From the NCBI RefSeq assembly GCF_965662675.1, contig NZ_CBFIIK010000002.1, positions 40,875-104,874 of the forward strand: 64,000 nt of DNA, given 5' to 3'. Source of the DNA: Roseicyclus sp965662675. GTDB taxonomy: Bacteria > Pseudomonadota > Alphaproteobacteria > Rhodobacterales > Rhodobacteraceae. The position numbers were made by a program, and so were the translations under genes. A model generated the notes under the pieces. That model was given only the letters and a program-made list of their open reading frames with translations, was not told where the DNA came from and made no database searches. Positions 17,029 through 24,932 of the stretch are shown here, one piece after another (position 1 is the first letter of the stretch; each line of letters opens with the position of its first letter).

Positions 17029-17702
17029 AGGTTCGCCCCCGCGGCACTCAGCTTGCCATCGGCGATGCGCAGAACGCGCGCTTGCACCTGTGCCTTGGCG
17101 GCGCGAATGAGCGCAAGGTCATGGGTCGCGATCACGATGGTTTTGCCCAAGCGGTTCAATTCGCATAGCAATTGCAACAGCCTGAGCGACATCTCCCAAT
17201 CGACATTGCCCGTCGGTTCATCGGCGAGGATCAGGTCGGGGTCCATGATGATGGCGCGCGCAAGCGCCGCGCGCTGGCGTTCACCGCCCGACAATTCGGG
17301 CGGGCGGGCGGCCGCGCGCGCGTTCAGGCCGACCCAGGCGATCAATTCCCGCAGATTGTCGTCGTTCGCCCCCCGCTCACGGCCCGCGACGCTGAGGGGC
17401 AAGGCGATATTCTCGACAATCGGCAGGTGATCGAGGAATTCGCAATCTTGATGGACCACGCCGATCCTTTGGCGGGTGCGGGCAATGCTGTCACGGTTGA
17501 GTGTCGCTGTATCTTGGCCGAAGATCGTGACACTGCCTTGTGTGGCGGTCAGTTCGCCATAGCACAGCTTGAGGAAGGTCGTTTTTCCCGATCCCGATGG
17601 TCCCGTCAGAAAATGGAAAGAGCCCGGCGAAAGGCGTAGCGTTATCTCCGACAGGATCGGTTCGGCTCCGTAGCCATAGGCGGCATCTTGCATGTCGATC
17701 AC
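17025..17702 (-). CDS. ftsE: cell division ATP-binding protein FtsE
   Basis: This 225-residue ABC ATPase has Walker A GPSGSGKTT at 34-42, a Q-loop at VVHQDCEF, signature LSGGERQ at 137-143, Walker B LILADEP at 157-163 and the switch His in IATHDLAL. It couples to FtsX to transmit ATP-driven movement to cell-wall hydrolases. It is the first gene of a minus-strand run that also contains plsC. Its 189-base upstream region is shared with the divergent zinc-ribbon gene and holds an imperfect inverted repeat at 17784. Confidence 0.95.
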   Translation of the reverse strand: MIDMQDAAYGYGAEPILSEITLRLSPGSFHFLTGPSGSGKTTFLKLCYGELTATQGSVTIFGQDTATLNRDSIARTRQRIGVVHQDCEFLDHLPIVENIALPLSVAGRERGANDDNLRELIAWVGLNARAAARPPELSGGERQRAALARAIIMDPDLILADEPTGNVDWEMSLRLLQLLCELNRLGKTIVIATHDLALIRAAKAQVQARVLRIADGKLSAAGANL

Positions 17703-17783
17703 GAAAGCGCACTCCTTGGACCAGCACCATTACCGCGCCCGTCATGCAACGGATGCGCGAAGGTTGCAATCAGCCGACTACCC

Positions 17784-17807
17784 GCACCCTTGGAATACAA
17801 GGGGTGC
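17784..17807. promoter_or_regulatory. imperfect inverted repeat between divergent ftsE and zinc-ribbon genes
   Basis: GCACCCTTG (17784-17792) faces CAAGGGGTGC (17798-17807), complementary apart from one bulged base, around GAATA. Its place between two divergent starts suggests an operator or transcript leader structure. No regulator can be named. Confidence 0.35.
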
Positions 17808-17890
17808 GCTGCTACAAGATATGGGAATGACAGGCGGCGCGGCGCCTTGATCCGTTATGCGCCGCGAAAATAGGGTATGCGGGAACGGTA

Positions 17891-18748
17891 ATGCGGCTGA
17901 CCTGTCCGAATTGTGGCGCCCGGTACGAGGTCGCCGATAGCATGATCCCCCCCGAGGGGCGCGATGTGCAATGTTCGAATTGTGCGACGACATGGTTCCA
18001 ACCCGGTCGGCGCAGCGATGAGAAACAGGTCGGCGCGGATATGCAGCCGCCGCCTGCACAAACGCCACCGCCCACAGAGCTGGAAGTGGAAACATCCGCC
18101 GCCGCCGAGGGCGCCGGTCACGCGGCTACGGATGCCGCCGATGATCTTTCCATCAACGCCGCCGACGCACCCGCGCCGCCCGCGCCGCCACAGCCCGCGG
18201 CTGCGCCGGCGCGCCCCGAGATCGACCCGGCGATCCGCGATATCTTGCGAGAAGAAGCCGCGCGGGAGGCCCGCTTGCGTCAGGCCGAGGCCGACCCGGT
18301 TGAAAGCCAGCCCGAGATGCCCTTGGTGCCGGAGGCCTCGGCCCAGACCGCCCCGCGCATGCGCCCCGATCTGGACGCGGCTGTGGATGCCTTCGACGCA
18401 GGCAAGGCGACGCTTGGCCGTGGCGTTGCCGCGCGCGATCTGTTTCCCGATATCGATCAAATCAATTCGACGTTGCGTGACAGCGCAGACCGCTCCGCTG
18501 GTGATGCCGATGCAAGTGATATCGACACGCTCGAGACGATCCCACGCAGGCGTCGGGGTGTGCGGATCGGGTTCTTTCTGGCCGCGGCGCTTGGGGCGGG
18601 TGCGGTGGCGCTTTATGCCAATGCCGATGTGGTTGCAGCGCAGCTGCCCGCGCTGGCAGCTGTGACCGATGGGTATGTCGCCGCCGTGAACGGTATGCGC
18701 TTTTGGTTGGATGACTTGGCCCAAAGCTTGGGCAATACCGCGCAATAG
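17891..18748 (+). CDS. zinc-ribbon (MJ0042-type) protein with one membrane helix
   Basis: This 285-residue protein starts MRLTCPNCGARYEVADS and continues to CSNCATTW, a four-cysteine zinc ribbon (Cys5, Cys8, Cys28 and Cys31) of the MJ0042/zf-ribbon type. A long Ala-Pro-rich acidic region (about 55-215) follows, then RRRRGVRIGFFLAAALGAG, a likely membrane helix at about 222-240. The N-terminal ribbon would be cytoplasmic. Many Rhodobacterales carry such a gene next to ftsEX; its function is unknown. Confidence 0.85.
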   Translation: MRLTCPNCGARYEVADSMIPPEGRDVQCSNCATTWFQPGRRSDEKQVGADMQPPPAQTPPPTELEVETSAAAEGAGHAATDAADDLSINAADAPAPPAPPQPAAAPARPEIDPAIRDILREEAAREARLRQAEADPVESQPEMPLVPEASAQTAPRMRPDLDAAVDAFDAGKATLGRGVAARDLFPDIDQINSTLRDSADRSAGDADASDIDTLETIPRRRRGVRIGFFLAAALGAGAVALYANADVVAAQLPALAAVTDGYVAAVNGMRFWLDDLAQSLGNTAQ

Positions 18749-18772
18749 ATGTGATCCTTGCGTCGGGTCGGA

Positions 18773-21349
18773 TCAGAATTGATCCAGCAAACGGCGCAGA
18801 TAGTCGCGTTCGACCTCGGGGCGGTTTTGTTCGGCCGAGCGGCGGCGCAACTCGTCGAGCAATTCGCGTGAGCGGCGGAACGCCTCGTCCCGCTCTGCGA
18901 TCGCTTCGTCGCTGCCGAAGCTGCCGGAATTGCCGGCTTGGCGGCCGAGCGGATCTTGCAGCGGGCGGTCGGGGGCCATATTGCCATCGGCCTGTCCTTG
19001 TCCCGGTTCTTGGCCCGCCTGCGCCTCGGCCAAGGCGCGGCCCAGTTCGGTCATGCCTTCGCGCAGCGCTTCGAGCGCTTCGGATTGCGAATCAAGCGCG
19101 CCCGCGATGTCGCCCCCTTCGAGCCGCCCCTCGGCCTCTTCCATCGCCCGGCCCGCGCGGTCGAGTTGGCGCAGCGCCTCGTCACCGGCATCGGTGCCAG
19201 CACCCGGAAGGCGACCTTGCTGTTCCTCCAGCAATCGGCGCAGCGCCTCTTGGCGTTCGGCCAGTGTCATGCCCTCGCCGTTCTCGCCGCCTTGACCCTC
19301 GCCTTGGGATTGGCCGTTCTCGCCTTGCCCTTGTTGCTGACCTTGCTGTTGGCCGGGTTGCTGACCTTGCTGTTGGCCCTGCTGCTGACCTTGTTGCTGG
19401 CCCTGCTGGGGGCGACCGGGGTTCAGCCGGTCTTGCAACTCGCGAAAGGCGTCGTCGGCCAAATCCTGTTGATCGCGCAACGTGTCTTGCAGCCCTTCCA
19501 TCGCCTGCTGGCCGGGGCTGCGTGGGCCATCGCCGCCCTCGCCGCCCTGGGTCACCTGCATGTTTTCCAGCATCTGCTGCAGCGCATTGAGCATTTCTTG
19601 TGCCTCGGCCATGCGGCCTTGCTGCATCAGCTCTTCGATCTGGCGCATCATCTCATCGAGATCGGCCATCGACATTTCCATGCGCTCGCCATCTTGCTCG
19701 GGGCGATCCTCGCCCGGCTGGGCGTTCTCGGCGAGTTGCTGCATATAGTCATCCATCGCCTCGCGCAGCTCTTGCATGAGTTGGGCGATCTCTTCGTCGC
19801 TGGCGCCTTGGCGCATCGCTTCGGAGAGGCGTTCTTGCGCTTGGCGCAGGCGTTCGAGCGCATCGTCCAGATCGCCCACCTCAAGCTCCATCGCGGCGTT
19901 CCACAAGATGTCGGCCACTTGATCGCGCGTTTCTGGCGCAAGGCTGTCCACCGCGCTTTCCAGCCTGCGGATCGCGCTGCGGATTTGCAGAAAGACACCT
20001 TCGTCTAGGCCTGCCTCGGGGCTCCATGTCAGGGCGCGCAGGATTTGTGCGGCGCGTGGTGCGTTCTCGCGCGACCACAGGATATCGCGGCGCATCTCGA
20101 TCAGCGCATTGGCCAGCGGGTCGAAGAAGCGCCGCCCCGGCAGGCGCGGGATATCGTAGCTGACCGTGCCGATCTGGCCCGCCGCATCTGTCACTGTCAG
20201 TACAAGCGAGACAGGCAAGTTGGCGAAGGGATGCTCGGCAAGGTCTTCGACCAGCACCTCGGTGAAATCGGTGCGCTCGCCGCGAAAGGGCATGGGCAGG
20301 TCCAGCACCAGCGCCTCGCGCGGTTCGGGCGCCACGGCAAGCCCGTAACGGCGCATGGCGCGCTCGGCATCGAGGCGGATATGGGCGGTGCCCGATTGTA
20401 CGCCGTAGTCATCTTGCGCGGCAAAGCTGAGCTGCATCTGGCCCGGCGGTTCGCCTGTCACCTCGCCAATCAACGCCACGGCCGGTGCTTGGTCGGGCAG
20501 AACCGAGATGGCCCAGCTGCGCCCCATCGGCCCGGTCACGGTGAAATCGCCGCCGCGTTCGATCAAGATGGTCCGCACCTGAGCGTCGGCGCTGTCGGTG
20601 GGCAAATCGCCGATATCGGTAACGATGCCGATGCTTTCCGGCGCGCCATAGGTGCGGAAACTCATGCGCGCGCCTTGCGGTACCTCGAAGGCCTCGGCCA
20701 AAATCTCGTTGAGATAAAGCGAAGGCAGGCCAGTATAAAGCGGCGGCTCGATCCACGCTTCCCATGACGGGCCAGAGGCGGCGGCACTGCCGGGGCCGAT
20801 ACCCACTGTTTCTCCGATGTCATTGACGCGGCCAAGCGTACCGAAGGCCACGGCCATGACGAACGCCGTCGCCGCGACATAGCGCAGCGCGAAAGGGTCT
20901 TGGCGTGACAGGCGCAGATCGGGTTCCGGCGCGCGCGCCTCTTGGGTGCGTGCAGCCATACGGCGCAGATGCGCGGCCCAAACGGCCTGTGCACCGGGAT
21001 CGTCGCTGCCGATGGCGGGGTGGTCCAGCAAGGTCGAAATCGGCCGCCCCGGCAGTGTCGCATCAAGCCGGGCCAGCGCCTCGGTCCGGCTGGGCATGTG
21101 GAACCTGATCACCCCACGCGCCATCGCAGCGGCAAGCGCCACCCCGAAAAGCCCCAGCGTGATCATGACCAAAAGGGGCGGCGCGGTGGTGGCAAAGCCG
21201 AAGGCGAACAGGGCCACCGCCACCATCGCGATGCTCCAGACCGGCCAAAAGGCGCGCGTCGCCCGCTCGGCCATCATGCCCGCGCGCGTCAGGCGAAGTG
21301 GCCAGATCAGGCGCGTCAGCGCTTGGTCCTTGGGGGTCGCGTTGGTCAT
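18773..21349 (-). CDS. TIGR02302/DUF4175 large membrane-anchored protein
   Basis: This 858-residue protein has two or three N-terminal membrane helices (about 35-80 and 157-175), a mid region with beta-rich domains, and a helical charged C half. The segment at about 640-690 is a tandem QGQQ repeat followed by Gly-Glu-rich sequence, probably disordered. The layout fits DUF4175 (TIGR02302), found in alphaproteobacteria next to lysA; function unknown. lysA ends 31 bases upstream on the same strand, so the two are probably cotranscribed. Confidence 0.9.
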   Translation of the reverse strand: MTNATPKDQALTRLIWPLRLTRAGMMAERATRAFWPVWSIAMVAVALFAFGFATTAPPLLVMITLGLFGVALAAAMARGVIRFHMPSRTEALARLDATLPGRPISTLLDHPAIGSDDPGAQAVWAAHLRRMAARTQEARAPEPDLRLSRQDPFALRYVAATAFVMAVAFGTLGRVNDIGETVGIGPGSAAASGPSWEAWIEPPLYTGLPSLYLNEILAEAFEVPQGARMSFRTYGAPESIGIVTDIGDLPTDSADAQVRTILIERGGDFTVTGPMGRSWAISVLPDQAPAVALIGEVTGEPPGQMQLSFAAQDDYGVQSGTAHIRLDAERAMRRYGLAVAPEPREALVLDLPMPFRGERTDFTEVLVEDLAEHPFANLPVSLVLTVTDAAGQIGTVSYDIPRLPGRRFFDPLANALIEMRRDILWSRENAPRAAQILRALTWSPEAGLDEGVFLQIRSAIRRLESAVDSLAPETRDQVADILWNAAMELEVGDLDDALERLRQAQERLSEAMRQGASDEEIAQLMQELREAMDDYMQQLAENAQPGEDRPEQDGERMEMSMADLDEMMRQIEELMQQGRMAEAQEMLNALQQMLENMQVTQGGEGGDGPRSPGQQAMEGLQDTLRDQQDLADDAFRELQDRLNPGRPQQGQQQGQQQGQQQGQQPGQQQGQQQGQGENGQSQGEGQGGENGEGMTLAERQEALRRLLEEQQGRLPGAGTDAGDEALRQLDRAGRAMEEAEGRLEGGDIAGALDSQSEALEALREGMTELGRALAEAQAGQEPGQGQADGNMAPDRPLQDPLGRQAGNSGSFGSDEAIAERDEAFRRSRELLDELRRRSAEQNRPEVERDYLRRLLDQF
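19325..19410 (-). repeat. 12-base tandem repeats coding for QGQQ units
   Basis: About seven imperfect 12-base units (alternating CTGTTGGCCCTG and TTGCTGACCTTG on the plus strand) encode successive Gln-Gly-Gln-Gln tetrads in the DUF4175 protein. Synonymous differences between units show partial divergence; repeat number may vary between strains. Confidence 0.8.
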
Positions 21350-21380
21350 GGTCCCTTTCGGGGGCGGTTTGCCCCGTGGG

Positions 21381-22646
21381 CTATACCCAGGAGGGAACTG
21401 TATCTCGGTTTATGATCTCGTCAAATGTCGGACGGGCGCGGATGACGGCCATGTGATCGCCCTTGACCAGAACTTCGGGGATCAGGGGCCTTGTATTGTA
21501 CTCGCTCGCCATCACCGCGCCATAGGCGCCCGCACTGCGAAAAGCGACAAGATCGCCCGCGCCCACGGGCGGCATCTGGCGTTGCTTGGCAAAGGTGTCG
21601 CCGGTCTCACAAACCGGCCCGACCACATCGAAGGGGCGCTGTTCCACCCCCGGCGCGGGTTCGATCACCGGCACGATATCGTGCCAAGCGCCATACATGG
21701 CAGGCCGCACCAGATCGTTCATCGCCGCGTCAAGGATCAGGAAATCGCGCCCCTCGCCCTCTTTCACATAGATGACCGAAGAGACAAGCAGCCCCGCATT
21801 GCCGGAGATCAGGCGGCCCGGTTCGATCTCGACCTCGACGCCCAGATCGCCCACCACTTCGCGGATCACCGCGCCGTATTCGGTGGGCAAGGGCGGGGCG
21901 CTGTTGTTGCGTTCATATGGGATGCCAAGGCCACCGCCCAGATCGAGGCGGCGGATATCATGCCCCTCGGCCCGCAAGGTCAGCGTCAATTCGCGCACCT
22001 TTTGATAGGCCTGCCGAAAGGGTTCCAGATCAGTCAATTGGCTGCCGATATGGACATCGATCCCCACCACCTCGATCCCCGGAAGGGATGCGGCCATGGC
22101 ATAGACGGCGGGCGCCTTGGCGATCGGGATGCCGAACTTGTTCTCGGATTTGCCGGTGGCGATCTTTTCATGGGTCTTGGCGTCGACATCGGGATTCACG
22201 CGGATGGTGATGGGTGCGCTGAGGCCCAGCGATGTCGCCACCTCGGAAAGGGCCTGCAATTCCGGCTCGCTTTCGACGTTGAACTGGCGAATGCCGCCGG
22301 TCAGCGCCATATGCATGTCGTCGCGCGTCTTGCCGACGCCGGAGAACACGATCCGCTCGCCGGGAACGCCGGCGGCCTTGGCGCGCAGGTATTCACCGCC
22401 CGAGACCACATCCATCCCCGCGCCCAACCCCGCCAGATGGGCGATGACCGCTTGGTTGGAATTCGACTTCATCGCAAAGCAAACAAGGTGATCGAGGCCC
22501 GCCAACGCCTCTTCGAACAGACGGTAATGGCGCGTCAGCGTGGCGCAGGAATAGACATAGAAGGGTGTTCCGACCATCTCGGCGATCTGCGGGATCGGCA
22601 CATCCTCGGCGTGGAGGATACCGTCCTTGTAAAGAAAATGGTCCAT
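21381..22646 (-). CDS. lysA: diaminopimelate decarboxylase
   Basis: This 421-residue fold-type III PLP enzyme decarboxylates meso-diaminopimelate to lysine. Lys60 in CFAMKSNSNQAV is the Schiff-base lysine. DVVSGGEYLRA, GVGKTRDDM, VDVHIGSQL, DLGGGLGIPY, EPGRLISGNAG and GPVCETGDTF, with the active-site Cys, are all present. Length matches the family. The gene diverges from the quinone oxidoreductase at 22770 and is followed by the DUF4175 gene. Confidence 0.97.
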   Translation of the reverse strand: MDHFLYKDGILHAEDVPIPQIAEMVGTPFYVYSCATLTRHYRLFEEALAGLDHLVCFAMKSNSNQAVIAHLAGLGAGMDVVSGGEYLRAKAAGVPGERIVFSGVGKTRDDMHMALTGGIRQFNVESEPELQALSEVATSLGLSAPITIRVNPDVDAKTHEKIATGKSENKFGIPIAKAPAVYAMAASLPGIEVVGIDVHIGSQLTDLEPFRQAYQKVRELTLTLRAEGHDIRRLDLGGGLGIPYERNNSAPPLPTEYGAVIREVVGDLGVEVEIEPGRLISGNAGLLVSSVIYVKEGEGRDFLILDAAMNDLVRPAMYGAWHDIVPVIEPAPGVEQRPFDVVGPVCETGDTFAKQRQMPPVGAGDLVAFRSAGAYGAVMASEYNTRPLIPEVLVKGDHMAVIRARPTFDEIINRDTVPSWV

Positions 22647-22769
22647 CTGGCGTGCCTTGATAGGGGATCGTGGGCGCAGGTAGCACGCTTGCGGCCCGCA
22701 TCAAAGAGGCTGGACGCCGCGACTTTCCCCGCTAGGCTCCGCCGCAAGCGGATAGGAAGGGACGCACAC

Positions 22770-23744
22770 ATGGCAAAGACCGTCATTATCGAGGCCCCGG
22801 GCGGGCCGGAGGCCTACAAAATCGTGGATCGCCCCGTGGGCGAGCCGGGTTCGGGCGAGATTCGCATCCGCCATCATGCCTGCGGGCTGAATTTCATCGA
22901 TGTCTACCAGCGTGCGGGTCTTTACCCGCTGCAGATGCCGCATGCGATGGGCATGGAAGGGGCTGGCGTAGTCGAGGCCGTGGGCGCGGGTGTGACCCAT
23001 CTCAAGGTCGGTGATCGTGCCGCCTATGCCTCGATGCCGCCGGGCGCTTATTGCGAGGCGCGGGTAATCAAGGCCGATCAGGTCTGCCCGCTGCCCGATG
23101 GTATCTCCTTCGAGGAAGGGGCGGCGATGATGCTGAAGGGTCTGACGACCCAATACCTGTTCCGCCGCACTACGCCGATCGCCAAGGGAGACACGGTGCT
23201 GTTCCATGCCGCCGCAGGTGGGGTGGGGCTATTCGCCTGCCAATGGGCCAAAAGCGAGGGCATCCGCCTGATCGGCACGGCCGGCACAGATGAGAAATGC
23301 CAGTTGGCCATCGATCACGGGGCCGATGCCTGCATCAATTACCGCGATGGCGATTGGGTGGCCAAGGTGCGCGAATTGACCGGCGGTCGGGGTGTCGATG
23401 TGGTCATGGATGCAGTGGGCAAGGACACCTTCGAGGGATCGCTCGATTGCTTGCGGCCCTTGGGCTTCATGATTTCCTTCGGCAATGCTTCGGGGCCGGT
23501 GCCGCCCTTCAATCTTGCGACGCTGGGGCCCAAGGGCTCGCTCAAGATCACGCGGCCCACGCTCTTTACCCAGATCGCCGATCATGCCACCTGTCAGCAA
23601 ATGGCACGCGAGTTGTTCGCCAAGGTCCTTGCGGGTGATGTGAAGATTCGGATCGATCAGCGGTTCTCTCTCGATCAGGTGGCCGATGCCCATCGCGCGC
23701 TTGAGGCGCGCGAAACCACTGGGCAGACGGTGATCTTGCCTTAG
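22770..23744 (+). CDS. NAD(P)H:quinone oxidoreductase (zinc-independent MDR family)
   Basis: This 324-residue protein has the QOR layout: MPHAMGMEGAGVVEAVG, GVTHLKVGDRAAY, MLKGLTTQYL and FHAAAGGVGLFACQWAK with the NADPH Rossmann turn. It lacks the structural-zinc cysteines of alcohol dehydrogenases. Family members reduce quinones by one electron or act on enones; the true substrate is unknown. GGAAGG at 22754 precedes the ATG. The hairpin at 23762 terminates it. Confidence 0.92.
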   Translation: MAKTVIIEAPGGPEAYKIVDRPVGEPGSGEIRIRHHACGLNFIDVYQRAGLYPLQMPHAMGMEGAGVVEAVGAGVTHLKVGDRAAYASMPPGAYCEARVIKADQVCPLPDGISFEEGAAMMLKGLTTQYLFRRTTPIAKGDTVLFHAAAGGVGLFACQWAKSEGIRLIGTAGTDEKCQLAIDHGADACINYRDGDWVAKVRELTGGRGVDVVMDAVGKDTFEGSLDCLRPLGFMISFGNASGPVPPFNLATLGPKGSLKITRPTLFTQIADHATCQQMARELFAKVLAGDVKIRIDQRFSLDQVADAHRALEARETTGQTVILP

Positions 23745-23761
23745 GCAAGTGTTTTGCGACC

Positions 23762-23785
23762 AAGGTACGCCCTCGGGCGCACCTT
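23762..23785. terminator. bidirectional hairpin between quinone oxidoreductase and DUF2834 genes
   Basis: AAGGTACGCCC (23762-23772) pairs with GGGCGCACCTT (23775-23785) with one mismatch and a two-base loop. It lies 17 bases past the oxidoreductase stop and ends at the stop codon of the convergent DUF2834 gene. Confidence 0.6.
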
Positions 23786-24099
23786 CACCGCGCCCTGCGT
23801 GCCATGAGAAACAGCGCCAAGGGCAGGCCCGCGCTGACCCCGATGCCATAGGTCACGGGGATCACCAGAAAGAACCAGCGATCGCCGCGCACCCCTTCGA
23901 CCAACGCCCAGATCGTCAGCGCGATGGCCGCGATCGTCAGGTCATAGACCAGCGCACTCGTCGCATCATTGACCCACCACGCATCGATCATCGGGCCGAG
24001 CGCCCAGCCATGCTCGGTGAACCATGCGTAGAAATAGCTCCAGGGCAGGATGGTGCCGATGATGACAAGCGCGAGATAGACAAGGCGTAGGGGGGTCAT
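23785..24099 (-). CDS. DUF2834 small membrane protein
   Basis: This 104-residue protein has three hydrophobic segments (about 5-25, 50-68 and 77-98). The pattern LPWSYFYAWFTEHG near the start and DLTIAAIALTIWALVEG in the middle fits DUF2834, a family of small multi-pass proteins without assigned function. The start is at 24099 with the ATG directly before TPLRLVYLAL. It is convergent with the quinone oxidoreductase and downstream of brnA, 55 bases away. Confidence 0.8.
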   Translation of the reverse strand: MTPLRLVYLALVIIGTILPWSYFYAWFTEHGWALGPMIDAWWVNDATSALVYDLTIAAIALTIWALVEGVRGDRWFFLVIPVTYGIGVSAGLPLALFLMARRAR

Positions 24100-24154
24100 G
24101 GGCTGTTACTCCGGGTGTTTGGGCAAAAGACCTAGACCGCAGGATACCGCGCTT

Positions 24155-24442
24155 CTAGCCCCTTTCGGCCTCTTCCTGCTTGCGCTTTGCCTCGACATAG
24201 GCGCGCAACACAGTCTGCATGCGCGTCAGATGGCCGGGCCCCTTCGCCTTGAACCATTCAAGCACATCGGGATCGACCCGCAGTGATACGGGCGTCTTGC
24301 GTTCCGGATAGACGGCTTCGGCCTTTTCCCAAAACGCCTCGGGCAGGTCGTATTCCGGCGCGCCCGGCGCAGGCGGCTTGATTTCGCCGCGCGCGTGCAT
24401 CGCCCGAATTTCATCAAGGGAAGCGTGCTTTGTATCGCCCAT
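24155..24442 (-). CDS. brnA: BrnA antitoxin
   Basis: This 95-residue protein fits BrnA antitoxins: a charged N half (SLDEIRAMHARGEI), the middle motif LPEAFWEKAEAVYPERKTPVS, and a C-terminal ribbon-helix-helix DNA-binding part, VSLRVDPDVLEWFKAKGPGHLTRMQTVLRAYVE. BrnA binds and neutralises BrnT and represses the operon. The gene overlaps the upstream toxin gene by 29 bases, so the toxin is encoded first, the usual brnT-brnA order. Confidence 0.9.
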   Translation of the reverse strand: MGDTKHASLDEIRAMHARGEIKPPAPGAPEYDLPEAFWEKAEAVYPERKTPVSLRVDPDVLEWFKAKGPGHLTRMQTVLRAYVEAKRKQEEAERG

Positions 24443-24686
24443 TTGCTTTCTGGCCTCCCAGCCATGCAGAGATCAGGCGCGTGCGGTCGCCTCGGGTGGT
24501 GTGAACGACGACATAGGCCTCGTCATCGATCAGTCCGACGGAAATGTAACGGGTTTCCCCATAGTCGTTTCTGTCGTCGATCTGCGTCAGGACCGGGCCT
24601 TCGAAGATCAATGCGGCGAAGACCAAATCGACGCCATGTTTGGTGAGGTTCTCTGTCCGCTTTGATTTAGACCACTCAAACAACAT
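24414..24686 (-). CDS. brnT: BrnT toxin (RelE-like fold)
   Basis: This 90-residue protein opens MLFEWSKSKRTENLTKHGV, the BrnT signature, and continues with DYGETRYISVGLIDDEAYVVVHTTRGDRTRLISA. BrnT toxins have a RelE-like RNase fold and inhibit translation. The C-terminal end, usually SARxAxxxERxxY, reads SAWLGGQKANGRY here, so toxicity could be altered. It is the first gene of the pair; its upstream region holds inverted repeats. Confidence 0.9.
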   Translation of the reverse strand: MLFEWSKSKRTENLTKHGVDLVFAALIFEGPVLTQIDDRNDYGETRYISVGLIDDEAYVVVHTTRGDRTRLISAWLGGQKANGRYKARFP

Positions 24687-24696
24687 TCATTCTGTC

Positions 24697-24784
24697 CCGT
24701 TCGATAGGGTTTCATATCAGGCCCGTATGCTCTGCCTCGTCGAACGGTGGTTCTGTCGCCACTATGTATGACATCTGTATATAC
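24697..24784. promoter_or_regulatory. repeat-rich control region upstream of brnTA
   Basis: CCGTTCGA (24697-24704) and TCGAACGG (24740-24747) form an 8-base inverted repeat. TTCTGTC occurs at 24690 and 24751 as a direct repeat, and GTATATAC (24777-24784) is a perfect palindrome. The region lies 10 to 98 bases before the brnT start, where BrnA-type autorepression would act. The binding role is inferred. Confidence 0.45.
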
Positions 24785-24932
24785 GCGCTGATCGCTTATG
24801 TCAATCACCTCCCCCTGCGACACCATGCTGTCGCGTCATGATTGACCCTTGCGGCGCGCTCCAATACGCATTCACGAAACAATCTTGCGCAAGCTGTGGC
24901 CCAAGCGGTCCTGACGGGAGCCAGGGAAGACC

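Noticed and set aside
20946..22769. Open plus-strand frame of about 600 codons opposite DUF4175 and lysA, in frame with the quinone oxidoreductase
   Set aside because: It is antisense to two certain genes, has low-complexity composition from GC-rich codon bias, and the oxidoreductase has its own ATG at 22770 with GGAAGG upstream.
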